A stretch of DNA of 64,000 nt from Erythrobacteraceae bacterium Alg239-R51 (GCA_947331495.1 CAMZOI010000001.1:496001-560000), one strand, 5' to 3'; positions 26,382-35,544 are shown, counted from the first letter of the stretch. Notes: generated from the sequence alone by a model not told the origin. Program-made: numbers and translations.

Positions 26382-27472
26382 TGGATTTCGGACTTTCGCA
26401 AGACCAAGAGATGCTCTGCGACGCGATCAGCCGCACTCTTGCTGATACTTGTCCGCTCGATCATGTGCGCGAATGCGCGGAGGGCTCGGTTCCCTTCAGC
26501 GACAACGTGCGTTCGGCGCTGGGCGAAATCGGCATTTGGGGAATGATGGTTCCCGAGCAACATGACGGGCTCGGGATGACAATGCTCGATGCCGCCGCTG
26601 TGGCCGAGCAGCTCGGCTATGCCGTCGCGCCGGTGCCTTTTATCGGTGCCCATGTACTGGCACCCCTTGCGCTGGCACAGGGCGGTAGCGAGGAGTTGAA
26701 GGCGCACTGGCTGCCGAGGATAGCGAAGGGCGAGGCGCAAATCGCCGTCGCGATCGCGGAAACGGTGGAGATCCGGGACCGGGCAGGCGTGGACTTCGAC
26801 GGCGCAAAGCTCGACGGAACGGCTTTGTTCGCGCTCGACTTCCTGGAAGCCGACGCGTTTCTGGTAGCCGATACCGCCGGTCGTATGCACTTCGTAGCTG
26901 GCGATGCTGCGGGTCTGGAGAAGGTTGCTCTCAAAACGATCGACCGCACCCGGAGCGTAGGGGAGCTGCGGTTTTCTGGCGTAGCGGGCGAGGCTCTCGC
27001 GGACGATGGTGGGGCCACAGTCAGGCGCCTGCGGGACGCCGGCCGGGTGCTCCTGGCCGCCGATAGCCTCGGTGCGGGCCAGGCTATGATCGAAAAAGCG
27101 GTCGACTATGCCGGGCAGCGCGAACAGTTCGGACGAGTGATCGGCAGCTTCCAGGCGGTCAAGCATATGTGCGCGGAAATGGCTGCCCGCCATGAACCAT
27201 GCCGTTCGCTGGTCTGGTATGCCGCCCATGCGTTCGATGCGACGCCCGACGAGGCTTCGCTGGTGGCATGCCATGCCAAATCACATACGGGCGAAGTCCA
27301 CCGTTTTGTCGCCCGAACCTCAACCGAGGTGCATGGGGGGATGGGTTTTACCGATCTCCTAGGTCTGCATTTCTGGTTCAAGCGAATCGGTTTCGACCGC
27401 CAGGTTCTGGGAAGTCCCGAAGCGGTCCGGGCCGAAGCAGCGGCCTTGCAGGGGTGGACGCAGGTCGCATGA
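26381..27472 (+). CDS. Acyl-CoA dehydrogenase, short (beta-type) subunit
   Basis: 363 residues. N-terminal domain LSQDQEMLCDAISRTLADT and GIWGMMVPEQHDGLGMTMLD; C-terminal VHGGMGFTDLLGLHFWFKRI. The middle domain is reduced and lacks the usual GSD substrate loop. Its ATG overlaps the TGA of the long subunit by one base (TGATGG). This is the second long/short acyl-CoA dehydrogenase pair of the locus, so two dehydrogenation steps, or two chain lengths, are served. Confidence 0.9.
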   Translation: MDFGLSQDQEMLCDAISRTLADTCPLDHVRECAEGSVPFSDNVRSALGEIGIWGMMVPEQHDGLGMTMLDAAAVAEQLGYAVAPVPFIGAHVLAPLALAQGGSEELKAHWLPRIAKGEAQIAVAIAETVEIRDRAGVDFDGAKLDGTALFALDFLEADAFLVADTAGRMHFVAGDAAGLEKVALKTIDRTRSVGELRFSGVAGEALADDGGATVRRLRDAGRVLLAADSLGAGQAMIEKAVDYAGQREQFGRVIGSFQAVKHMCAEMAARHEPCRSLVWYAAHAFDATPDEASLVACHAKSHTGEVHRFVARTSTEVHGGMGFTDLLGLHFWFKRIGFDRQVLGSPEAVRAEAAALQGWTQVA

Positions 27473-27535
27473 GACGATGAATTAGGCGCACGCTACCGAC
27501 AAAATCGTGGCCACCAAGGAGAGAGGAATTAATAC

Positions 27536-29146
27536 GTGATCGACTGGAACCTTGGCGACATCCTTGATGCAATCGAACCTGCGGTCCCGGAAGATGCTCC
27601 GGCGCTGATTCACGGCGACCGGATCATTAGCTGGCCCGAAATGTCGAAGCGTTCGAACAATTTGGCGCGCAATCTGCGCGCGCAAGGTGCAGGCGACGGG
27701 GCGAAGATAGCCTTCTACATGCGCAACCGTTCCGAATACGGGGAATTGATGGCCGCGTGCTTCAAGGGCCGCCTCACGCACGTGAACATCAATTATCGTT
27801 ACCGTCCCGAGGAGGTTTTCTACATCTTCGACGATTCCGATAGCGAGGTAATTGTTTACAGTTCCGAGTTCCGCGACTGCATTCTTGAACTGAAGGAACG
27901 GTTGACCAAGGTTCATACATTTGTAGAAATCGGCGATGCTTCGCAGATCGCTTCCTTCGCGCTTCCTTACGAAAAACTTGTAGAAGGTAACGGCGCGCCT
28001 CTCGATATCGAGCGTTCTCCCGATGACCTGCTGTTCATATATACAGGCGGTACCACCGGCATGCCCAAGGGCGTGATGTGGCGACACGATGATATGCGCA
28101 AGGCTCAGCTCGACGCGCAAAAGCTGCTGGGTCCGGTTCCCCAGACCATGGAGGAAATGGTGGCCCTGGTGAAGCAGGGCGAGCTTGCGCGCATCACTTT
28201 GCCGGCGTGCCCGCTGATGCATGGAACCGGGTTCATTACTGCTATTGGCACGCTCATGTCGGGCGGGGCCATCGTCACGCTGTCCGATCCATCCTTCGAC
28301 GCGGAAGAATTGTGGGATGCGGTGGACCAGCACAAGGTGCAGAGCATCGCCATTGTCGGTGACGCTTTTGCCAAACCCATGCTGCAGGCGCTGGACGCCC
28401 ACCCGAAGCGCTGGGACACGAGCAGCCTGATTTCGATCATCTCGTCCGGCGTCATGTGGAGTAAACAGGTAAAGGCGGGCCTGTGCAAACATATCCCCCA
28501 GGTCATCCTCATGGACAGTTTTGGCGCTTCGGAAGGGCTGGGCTACGGCTTGTCGGTGACGACCGCACAGGGCGGCACCAACACCGCGAAATTCGGGATC
28601 GGGGAATTTTGCGACGTATTCGACGAGAACGACCGGAAGGTCGAGGCGGGGAGCGGCGTGCCCGGCTTTATTGCCCGCAAGGGCGCAATCCCCACAGGAT
28701 ACTACAAGGACCCGGAAAAGTCGGCCAAGACTTTCAGGACGATCGATGGCGTGCGTTACTCCATCCCGGGCGACTGGTGCCGGGTGGAATCCGATGGAAG
28801 CCTGACCTTGCTGGGCCGCGGCAGCGTCTGCATCAACACCGCAGGTGAAAAGGTTTACCCCGAGGAGGTGGAGGAAGTGCTCAAAACCCATCCCGCCATT
28901 GCCGACGCGCTTGTCGTCGGGGTGCCTGACGAAAAATGGGGCGAAGCGGTGACCGCTGTGGTGCATTTGACCCAGGATGCGGACTTCGACGCGCAAGCGA
29001 TCAAGGATCACGTGCGGGAACAATTGGCAGGCTACAAAACACCCAAGGCGATTTGCCCAACGCAAACCGCCTTGCGCGCGTCAAACGGCAAGGCGGATTA
29101 TACTACGGCCAAAGAGATCGCGAAAGCGGGTGCCGGGGCCTCGTGA
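27536..29146 (+). CDS. Acyl-CoA ligase, FadD19/FadD3-like AMP-forming
   Basis: 536 residues, GTG start behind AAGGAGAGAGG. ATP-binding P-loop YTGGTTGMPKGVMWRHDD begins at residue 169. The adenylation motif YSIPGDWCRVESDG, GRGSVCINTAGEKVYPEEVE and the C-terminal Lys loop SNGKADY are all present. VMWRHDD and the hinge region recall steroid side-chain CoA ligases more than general long-chain FadD. It would activate a carboxylic acid formed by P450 oxidation. Its stop overlaps the monooxygenase start (GTGA). Substrate is inference. Confidence 0.92.
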   Translation: MIDWNLGDILDAIEPAVPEDAPALIHGDRIISWPEMSKRSNNLARNLRAQGAGDGAKIAFYMRNRSEYGELMAACFKGRLTHVNINYRYRPEEVFYIFDDSDSEVIVYSSEFRDCILELKERLTKVHTFVEIGDASQIASFALPYEKLVEGNGAPLDIERSPDDLLFIYTGGTTGMPKGVMWRHDDMRKAQLDAQKLLGPVPQTMEEMVALVKQGELARITLPACPLMHGTGFITAIGTLMSGGAIVTLSDPSFDAEELWDAVDQHKVQSIAIVGDAFAKPMLQALDAHPKRWDTSSLISIISSGVMWSKQVKAGLCKHIPQVILMDSFGASEGLGYGLSVTTAQGGTNTAKFGIGEFCDVFDENDRKVEAGSGVPGFIARKGAIPTGYYKDPEKSAKTFRTIDGVRYSIPGDWCRVESDGSLTLLGRGSVCINTAGEKVYPEEVEEVLKTHPAIADALVVGVPDEKWGEAVTAVVHLTQDADFDAQAIKDHVREQLAGYKTPKAICPTQTALRASNGKADYTTAKEIAKAGAGAS

Positions 29147-30780
29147 GCCATTTGCCCCCTCCTGACTATGATGTCGTAATCGTCGGGGCCGGGTTCAGCG
29201 GAATATACCTGCTTTACAAGCTGCGTCAGGCGGGGTTCGACGTTCTGCTGGTAGACGCAGCGGAGCAGCCGGGGGGAATCTGGTACTGGAACCGCTACCC
29301 GGGAGCACGGGTCGATTCCCAGGTTCCACTTTACGAATTTTCCATTGCGGAAGTATGGAAAAGCTGGACGTGGAGCGAACGATTTCCAGGCTGGGAGGAA
29401 CTGCGCGCCTATTTCCTCCACGTCTGCGATACGCTCGACCTCTGGCCGGCAATGCGAATGAAAACACGGGTCGAAAGCGCGCAGTTCGATGAAGACACCG
29501 CCTACTGGCGATTGAAGCTCGACGAAGGCGGGAAAGTAAGCGCGCGTTTCCTTTTGCCGGCCCTGGGGTTCGCCTCGAAACCCTACATTCCCGATATCCC
29601 GGGTCTTAGCGATTTCGAAGGCGACTGGTGCCATACCGCCCGCTGGCCGCAGGAAGGCATCGACCTTTCTGGCCGCCGGATCGCCCTGATCGGCACGGGT
29701 GCCAGCGGCGTACAGGTGGCGCAGGAGGCGGCAAGCTGCGCGGAGCAGCTGACGCTTTTTCAGCGAACCCCGATTCTCGCCCTTCCCATGCGGCAGGAAA
29801 AACTGGACGCTGATCGTCAGCTTCGCGAAAAATCCGAATATCCCGCTGTCTTCCAGAAAAGGCTTACGACAAGTGGCGGTTTCGAATGCCAATCGCTGGA
29901 CATCTCGGCCCTGGCTGTGACCGAGGAAGAGCGGACTACGCATTTCGAGGATTTGTGGCAGCGAGGAGGGTTGCGCTTCTGGTATCATAATTTCGCTGAC
30001 ATACTGACGAACGAGGACGCCAATCGCCACGCCTACGAGTTCTGGCGTGACAAGGTGCGCGAGCGGATCTGCGACCCGACCATTGCCGAGAAGCTCGCTC
30101 CCGATGAGCCGCCACATCCCTTCGGGACCAAGCGACCATCGCTCGAACAGAATTATTACGAGATCTTCGCACAAGACAATGTGACGCTGGTCGATCTGAA
30201 CGACACCGCGATCACTCGCGTCACCGAGGCCGGGATAGAAACAGCCACTGGCATGATCCCGTGCGATCTCATTGTCTTCGCGACCGGCTTCGATGCCGGT
30301 CGTGGCGGGCTCATCGACATGAACATCACCGGCCGCGGTGGGCTGGGGCTGGCAGAAGCATGGAAGAGCGAGATCAAAGCCTATCTAGGCATGGCCGTCG
30401 CCCAATTTCCGAACATGCTGTTCGCCTACGGCCCGCTCAGCCCTTCAGGCTTTTCCAACGGTCCGACAAGCGCCGAAATCCAGGGTGACTGGATCTGCGA
30501 TTTCCTGATCTGGCTGCGCGATAACAGGATCGGCCTTTTCGAAGCCGATGCGCTGGCCGAGCGAAGCTGGACCGATATGGTCGCCCAAGTAGGGTCGATG
30601 ACGCTCTTCCCCAAGGCTGAATCGTGGTACATGGGCGCCAATATTCCCGGCAAACCCCGACAACTGATCAATTTCCCCAGCGTATCTGGTTACGCCGATC
30701 TATGCCACGATGTCGCACGGCACGATTATCGTGGTTTTATCAGGAATACACTATCCGGTATGGAGACTGCGCCGAAATGA
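29143..30780 (+). CDS. Type I Baeyer-Villiger flavin monooxygenase
   Basis: 545 residues with a GTG start overlapping the ligase stop. Two Rossmann motifs: GAGFSG (15-20, FAD) and GTGASG (184-189, NADPH). The Baeyer-Villiger fingerprint FxGxxxHxxxWP is exact (Phe158, Gly160, His164, Trp168, Pro169), and the GGIWYWNRYPGARVD motif is present. It converts a ketone to an ester or lactone using NADPH and O2. An alpha/beta hydrolase is coupled directly downstream, giving the usual ketone-ester-hydrolysis module. Confidence 0.93.
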   Translation: MSHLPPPDYDVVIVGAGFSGIYLLYKLRQAGFDVLLVDAAEQPGGIWYWNRYPGARVDSQVPLYEFSIAEVWKSWTWSERFPGWEELRAYFLHVCDTLDLWPAMRMKTRVESAQFDEDTAYWRLKLDEGGKVSARFLLPALGFASKPYIPDIPGLSDFEGDWCHTARWPQEGIDLSGRRIALIGTGASGVQVAQEAASCAEQLTLFQRTPILALPMRQEKLDADRQLREKSEYPAVFQKRLTTSGGFECQSLDISALAVTEEERTTHFEDLWQRGGLRFWYHNFADILTNEDANRHAYEFWRDKVRERICDPTIAEKLAPDEPPHPFGTKRPSLEQNYYEIFAQDNVTLVDLNDTAITRVTEAGIETATGMIPCDLIVFATGFDAGRGGLIDMNITGRGGLGLAEAWKSEIKAYLGMAVAQFPNMLFAYGPLSPSGFSNGPTSAEIQGDWICDFLIWLRDNRIGLFEADALAERSWTDMVAQVGSMTLFPKAESWYMGANIPGKPRQLINFPSVSGYADLCHDVARHDYRGFIRNTLSGMETAPK

Positions 30781-31748
30781 ATGAAATGAAACCAATCCAC
30801 GACGGGTCAGCAGATATCGATCCCGTATGGGCCGGCGACGGGGCGGATATACCCGAATGGTTCGCCTGGGCGCTGAGCGTGCCCCGTGAGGAAGGCTTCG
30901 TAGAGGTTGGTGGCGCGCGGGTGCATTATCTTCGCTGGGGCAAGCGTGACCGGCCCAAATTGCTCATGACTCACGGTTTTCTCGCCCATGCCCGCTGCTT
31001 TGCCTTCATCGCACCGTACCTTGCCGAAGACTACGACGTGGTGGCGTTCGATCTGGCCGGTATGGGCGATAGCGAGATGCGCGGCGTGGCCGATATAGCT
31101 GCGCGGGGAAAGGAATTCGTCGAGATCAGCGAAGCGCTCGATTTGTTTGCGGATGGAAGCAGACCGACGATCATCGCCCATAGCTTCGGCTCGGGTGCAG
31201 CGCTGACCGCCGTTTCCCAATCGCCGGATGCCTTCGCCGGCGTTATTGTCTGCGATCTCATGGTGATGCGGCCCGAAAAGCTGGAGAAATACTGGACCAT
31301 GGGCAGATCGAGCCCCGGGTCGGGTAATCCTGACAAACCGGTGCGACGCTACCCCACCTACGAAGCGGCGCGCGAGAGGTATATCCTGTCGCCGCCGCAG
31401 GCAGTTGGTGAGCCGTTCCTGATGGATTACATGGCCTATCACTCTCTCCGCCGCGATGGCGAGGAGTGGACATGGAAGTTTTCTCCCGAAGTGTTCCGGC
31501 GCAGCAACAAGCCCGACGAATGGCTGACAGTAGGCCAGAGGCTGGTCGATGCGCCCGGGCGCAAAGCGATTGTGTACGGCGAGAAAAGTCAGCTCTTTGA
31601 TCGCGATTCCGCCCGCTATATCCGGGAACTGGGAGGGGGAAAGATACCAATTGTTGCAGTGCCCGATGCACGCCATCATCTCATGCTGGATCAGCCGCTC
31701 GCGTTCGTCGCTGCGCTTCGGGCGGTACTGGCCTTTTGGAGCCTCTGA
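30777..31748 (+). CDS. Alpha/beta hydrolase (esterase candidate)
   Basis: 323 residues; ATG overlaps the monooxygenase stop (ATGA), and a Met three codons later is an alternative. Oxyanion loop THGFLAHARC (His66-Gly67), nucleophile elbow AHSFGSG with Ser136, and a late His in PDARHHLML. Family members include epoxide hydrolases, lactonases and esterases; presence of Ser rather than Asp as nucleophile excludes epoxide hydrolase. Best guess is hydrolysis of the Baeyer-Villiger product. Last gene before a nested hairpin at 31752-31800. Confidence 0.88.
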   Translation: MNEMKPIHDGSADIDPVWAGDGADIPEWFAWALSVPREEGFVEVGGARVHYLRWGKRDRPKLLMTHGFLAHARCFAFIAPYLAEDYDVVAFDLAGMGDSEMRGVADIAARGKEFVEISEALDLFADGSRPTIIAHSFGSGAALTAVSQSPDAFAGVIVCDLMVMRPEKLEKYWTMGRSSPGSGNPDKPVRRYPTYEAARERYILSPPQAVGEPFLMDYMAYHSLRRDGEEWTWKFSPEVFRRSNKPDEWLTVGQRLVDAPGRKAIVYGEKSQLFDRDSARYIRELGGGKIPIVAVPDARHHLMLDQPLAFVAALRAVLAFWSL

Positions 31749-31751
31749 GAT

Positions 31752-31800
31752 CCCCCATACTAAGAGGCTGGTTCCTGGTCAGAGGCCAGCGAGATGGGGG
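31752..31800 (+). terminator. Nested stem-loop after the hydrolase gene
   Basis: Outer stem CCCCCAT (31752-31758) with ATGGGGG (31794-31800), inner stem GCTGG (31767-31771) with CCAGC (31786-31790). It begins 4 bp after the hydrolase stop, so it probably ends or stabilises the operon message. There is no T-run, so intrinsic termination is uncertain. Confidence 0.45.
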
Positions 31801-32083
31801 TAAAGGGCGTCCATATTCATCTTGTACTATATCCGAACCATTGTCGCCGTCGGCACGGCGAACGCTTCGTTGGTCTCGATGCCAGCTGGGGCAAAAGCTT
31901 TATCGGGAGCAACTCGCTTAGCGCGCCAACCATTGCTGATCTTTAGCAAACGTTCACTCCGCGTGCGATCTGGATCGTGGCCCATGGGGTCAAAAGATAA
32001 GGCGCTTTACTAATATCACGCGGATGTATATGCCCATGGACGGGGATTGGGCTAATTCTCTCCCTCTCCTCTCCACAGACTAA
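31801..32083. other. Non-coding interval upstream of TonB receptor
   Basis: No gene recognised. Together with the hairpins on either side, 31749-32167 (419 bp) separates the catabolic operon from the receptor gene and should contain the receptor's promoter. No convincing promoter hexamers or regulator site were found. Confidence 0.4.
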
Positions 32084-32106
32084 GGGGCGACCCTCGAGGT
32101 CGCCCC
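32084..32106 (+). terminator. Strong GC hairpin followed by ATTTT, 61 bp before TonB receptor
   Basis: GGGGCGACC-CTCGA-GGTCGCCCC, a perfect 9 bp stem with a five-base loop, followed by ATTTTG. Plus-strand orientation fits an intrinsic terminator for anything transcribed from upstream, or an attenuator in the receptor leader. Which one applies depends on the unknown transcription start. Confidence 0.55.
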
Positions 32107-32167
32107 ATTTTGCAGTAAGCGGCGGAGCCAATTATCGTCGCACTGAAGAGATGGGAAGGGATGCTAT

Positions 32168-35104
32168 ATGACACTGAGAGCGATGGTGCTCGCCACTTCG
32201 GCCATCTTGGCTTGGCCGCAGATGGCTTTAGCGCAGGATTCCACAACTGATGAGGCGGAACCCCAAGGATCCGTAATCATCGTGACGGCCCAACGCCAAT
32301 CTCAAAGTCTGCAAGAGGTGCCGATCGCGGTCAGTGCCTTCGATGCTACGGCTCTCGAAAGCCAGCAGATCGAAAACGCTGCTGACCTTCAATTGACGCT
32401 CCCGAACGTCTCATTTTCGAAGGGCAACTTCACCGGGTCGTCCTTCACCATCCGTGGTATCGGCGATCTTTGTGTTGGTGTGACGTGTGACGCAGCGACG
32501 GCTATCCATATCAATGGTTCCCCTCTTTTTGGTACCCGGCTGTTCGAAACAGAATATTTTGACCTTGAGCGAATTGAGGTCCTACGGGGGCCGCAGGGCA
32601 CCCTCTTCGGCCGCAACGCTACCTCGGGTGTTGTCAACCTTGTGACAGCCAAGCCTGACCTCGGTTCTTTCGGCGCGGCCGGAGAGTTCGAGTATGGGAA
32701 TTACAACAGCATCAAGGCCGAGGGGATGGTCAATGTCCCGATCGGCGATTCTATCGGCGTTCGGGTAGCCGGATTCTTTCTGAATCGCGACGGTTACACC
32801 ACAAACCTTTTCGACAATTCGGATGTCGACGACCGAGACATGTACGCTGTTCGTGGTTCTCTTCGTTTTGAACCCGGTGCCGATACCACTCTCGACTTCA
32901 TGGCATATTATTTCAGGGAAGATGACACCCGTTTACGTAATCAAAAGCAGGCCTGCCAGCGTGACCCGCTCGGCGTGCTGGGTTGTCTGAACAATCGCCG
33001 CGACTTTGACATCACCAATGCCAATTCCACAGTCGGCGCAACGCTCAGTTCGCAAGAGTTCTTCGCTATTCAGGGAATTCCCTCAGTACTGGGATTGGGA
33101 AGCCTGTACGGCCCCGATGCATTTGCAGGATTCGATAAGCCCGACGATGTGCGCACGGTAAACACGGCGTATACTCCATTCTATTTTGCCGATGAAGTGC
33201 AGCTACAGGCCCGTCTCGAGCAGCGCATCGGAGCTATGACACTGACTGCAACCGGTCTTTATCAGGACACCGAAGTCGATTCCCGGCAGGACTACTTTTT
33301 GGGCATTCAGGATCGTACCGGCTTTGCTACGGCCTTGAACGTGTTGTCCGGCTTCGCGGCCAACGGTTTGCCTACCGGCCTCCCCGCACCTGCACCGGCG
33401 TTCGTGCCAGGTTCGTCGGCGTATTTTACCCCGATTGTGGAGGCTCTCATCCCCAATGGCCCAGGGGGCGTATTGTGCACCTCCGATAACGATGATGGGA
33501 ACAGGGGCGCGTTCGAAGGTAATGTATTGTGCGGCGAAACGCCGCTATCCTTCGACAGGTCTTCAGAGCAACGCGAATCCTGGAGCGGCGAAATCCTCCT
33601 TTCCAGTGATTTCGACGGAGCATTCAATTTCCTGCTCGGAGGGATCTATGCAAAGTCCAAGACTACCGACAACAGTTACTATGTAAACTCATTCGCGCTT
33701 GACTACGCCAGTGCCATTCTGGGATCGTTTGGTACTTTGGCAGGCGGTGCACCGCCATCCTACTTCGCAACATCCATGTACCGCAACAATTCTCTCGAGG
33801 CTAATCTTGAGAGCTTCGGTGTGTTCGGAGAGATCTACGTCGACCTGACCGAGCGTCTGACCTTCACCGGAGGTTTGCGGTATAACGACGACAAGAAAGA
33901 CGTGACTGCGCGCACGACCTTGATTAGCTTCCTCAATCCTTACGCGAATGACGGGGAGCCGTTCGACAGCCCGATCACTCCCTTAACCGGTCCCTCTGGT
34001 CTTTTTGATGCCGATCCTGGTACGCCAGGTGAGCAGCTGACGCAATTTAGAGAAGTAGGTTTCGATGAAATAACCGGGCGTGCGGTGCTCGACTACGAAG
34101 TTACGCCTGACAATTCGATTTACGCATCTTATGCCAGGGGCTATAAATCCGGGGGTATCAACCCGCCCCTTTCGCCCGTTTTCGATGTGGCTGAAAGCTT
34201 CGGATCAGAAACCATCGACGCATTTGAAATCGGATCGAAAAATACCTTTGCGAATGGCGCACTGCAATTAAACGCTACTGCATTCTACTATAAGTATAGC
34301 GGGTTGCAGCTTAGCCGCATCGTCGCCCGTACCTCAGTTAATGATACTATCGATGCCGATATCTGGGGTGTGGAACTAGAGTCCGTTATCCGGCCCGATC
34401 CCGATTGGCTTGTCAACTTGACGTTCAGTTATCTCAACGCGGAAGTTGCCGGCGACCAGTTCTTCTCCAATCCGCGCGACCCGGGTGGCGGCGATCCTGA
34501 TGCCGTCATCATCAAGGATATCAGCAACGGTGCTAATTGTGCCGTAACCGGGCCAGCCCCCGGCGCGGCCGACGCATTCGTGGCCGGAGTGAACGCAGCT
34601 CTGGGTCTTCGTGGTCCCGAAGAATTTCCTAATGACGGCAATCTTGCGTCAAGCGGCGCATTCAGCATTTGCGATGTCTTGGCCGGAGCCGTTCCGGCGG
34701 GCAGCGGCCTTGCGGTATTAAGCCCTGGCGTAGAGGTCAACTTAAAAGGGAACAAGTTGCCGCAGGCCCCCGAAATGAAGGTTTCGATGGGTGTGCAGTA
34801 CACCGCCACTTTCGACAATGGCATGACTCTGGTTCCTCGCGTGGACGTAGCGCTGACTGGTGAGCAATACGGCAATATCTTTAACGGCAGGGTCAACCGG
34901 ATCGAGCCATTCGTGCAAGCCAACGCGATCGTGCAGTTGAACAGTGCGGATGAGCGTTGGTTCGTGCGCGGATTTGTTCAGAACATTTTCGACAGCAGCT
35001 CGGTGACAGGATTGTACTTGACCGACGCATCCTCGGGGAATTTTACCAATATCTACACTTTGGATCCTCGTAGATATGGTGTTGCTTTGGGGTTCAGTTT
35101 CTAA
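32168..35104 (+). CDS. TonB-dependent outer-membrane receptor
   Basis: 978 residues. Signal peptide ending PQMALAQ, TonB-box-like VIIVTAQRQSQSLQEVPIAV, plug (LERIEVLRGPQGTLFGRNAT; SGVVNLVTAKPD) and large barrel ending RRYGVALGFSF. Two pairs of Cys occur in extracellular-loop regions (CVGVTC; CQRDPLGVLGC), probably disulphide-bonded. No STN domain. It flanks the plus-strand arm of the catabolic locus as its counterpart at 13727-16459 flanks the minus-strand arm. Likely to take up a bulky hydrophobic nutrient; ligand unknown. Confidence 0.93.
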   Translation: MTLRAMVLATSAILAWPQMALAQDSTTDEAEPQGSVIIVTAQRQSQSLQEVPIAVSAFDATALESQQIENAADLQLTLPNVSFSKGNFTGSSFTIRGIGDLCVGVTCDAATAIHINGSPLFGTRLFETEYFDLERIEVLRGPQGTLFGRNATSGVVNLVTAKPDLGSFGAAGEFEYGNYNSIKAEGMVNVPIGDSIGVRVAGFFLNRDGYTTNLFDNSDVDDRDMYAVRGSLRFEPGADTTLDFMAYYFREDDTRLRNQKQACQRDPLGVLGCLNNRRDFDITNANSTVGATLSSQEFFAIQGIPSVLGLGSLYGPDAFAGFDKPDDVRTVNTAYTPFYFADEVQLQARLEQRIGAMTLTATGLYQDTEVDSRQDYFLGIQDRTGFATALNVLSGFAANGLPTGLPAPAPAFVPGSSAYFTPIVEALIPNGPGGVLCTSDNDDGNRGAFEGNVLCGETPLSFDRSSEQRESWSGEILLSSDFDGAFNFLLGGIYAKSKTTDNSYYVNSFALDYASAILGSFGTLAGGAPPSYFATSMYRNNSLEANLESFGVFGEIYVDLTERLTFTGGLRYNDDKKDVTARTTLISFLNPYANDGEPFDSPITPLTGPSGLFDADPGTPGEQLTQFREVGFDEITGRAVLDYEVTPDNSIYASYARGYKSGGINPPLSPVFDVAESFGSETIDAFEIGSKNTFANGALQLNATAFYYKYSGLQLSRIVARTSVNDTIDADIWGVELESVIRPDPDWLVNLTFSYLNAEVAGDQFFSNPRDPGGGDPDAVIIKDISNGANCAVTGPAPGAADAFVAGVNAALGLRGPEEFPNDGNLASSGAFSICDVLAGAVPAGSGLAVLSPGVEVNLKGNKLPQAPEMKVSMGVQYTATFDNGMTLVPRVDVALTGEQYGNIFNGRVNRIEPFVQANAIVQLNSADERWFVRGFVQNIFDSSSVTGLYLTDASSGNFTNIYTLDPRRYGVALGFSF

Positions 35105-35222
35105 CAGGTCCAGATCGTGTTGGCGGGGAGATCGGTGGTCCTCCCAACGATCCGAACGGACAGTGCCAGCTAGTTCGTATTTCGACCCATGACTTTATAG
35201 CTTTTCCAGAGCGGCGTAATGC
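35105..35222. other. Non-coding DNA after the TonB receptor
   Basis: Part of a 440 bp gap (35105-35544) between convergent genes. No protein or RNA gene recognised; the chief structure is the large inverted repeat at 35223-35264. The remainder, 35265-35544, is likewise empty apart from chance frames. Confidence 0.4.
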
Positions 35223-35264
35223 TCGATGACCGCCTCGTAAGCCTACCGACAAGGCGGTCATCGA
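35223..35264. repeat. Perfect 13 bp inverted repeat, 16 bp loop
   Basis: TCGATGACCGCCT (35223-35235) and AGGCGGTCATCGA (35252-35264) are exact reverse complements. Lying between the convergent TonB receptor and outer-membrane factor genes, it may serve as a bidirectional terminator, although no T-run follows on either strand. It might also be an IS or recombinase scar. Confidence 0.6.
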
Positions 35265-35544
35265 ACCGGCCAAATGCGAGCTGCACTCGAACTGCCTGTA
35301 CGATCGCTCGTTGATGTCGCTACGAGATGCTCGCGGAAAGCTTAAGGCCTTACATAGATACGACAATGAAGAGTCACCGAATATTGCAATCGGGATATCC
35401 GATGGTGATACTGGCAAACGCACTCTGCGAAAGGCGGAAACATGCTGACCCCTATGATCCAAGATTGGGTCACAGTGCACGAGGTGCTGACGCGTTAGGA
35501 AAAGTTGGAAGGGGCTGCGGGGCAGACTTCTGAGAAAACTTATC

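Noticed and set aside
27482..29065. A 527-codon minus-strand frame opposite the CoA ligase
   Set aside because: Shadow frame; the plus strand has all adenylate-forming motifs.
35094..35480. A 128-codon minus-strand frame in the 35.1-35.5 kb gap
   Set aside because: Overlaps the receptor's last codons and has no recognisable domain.
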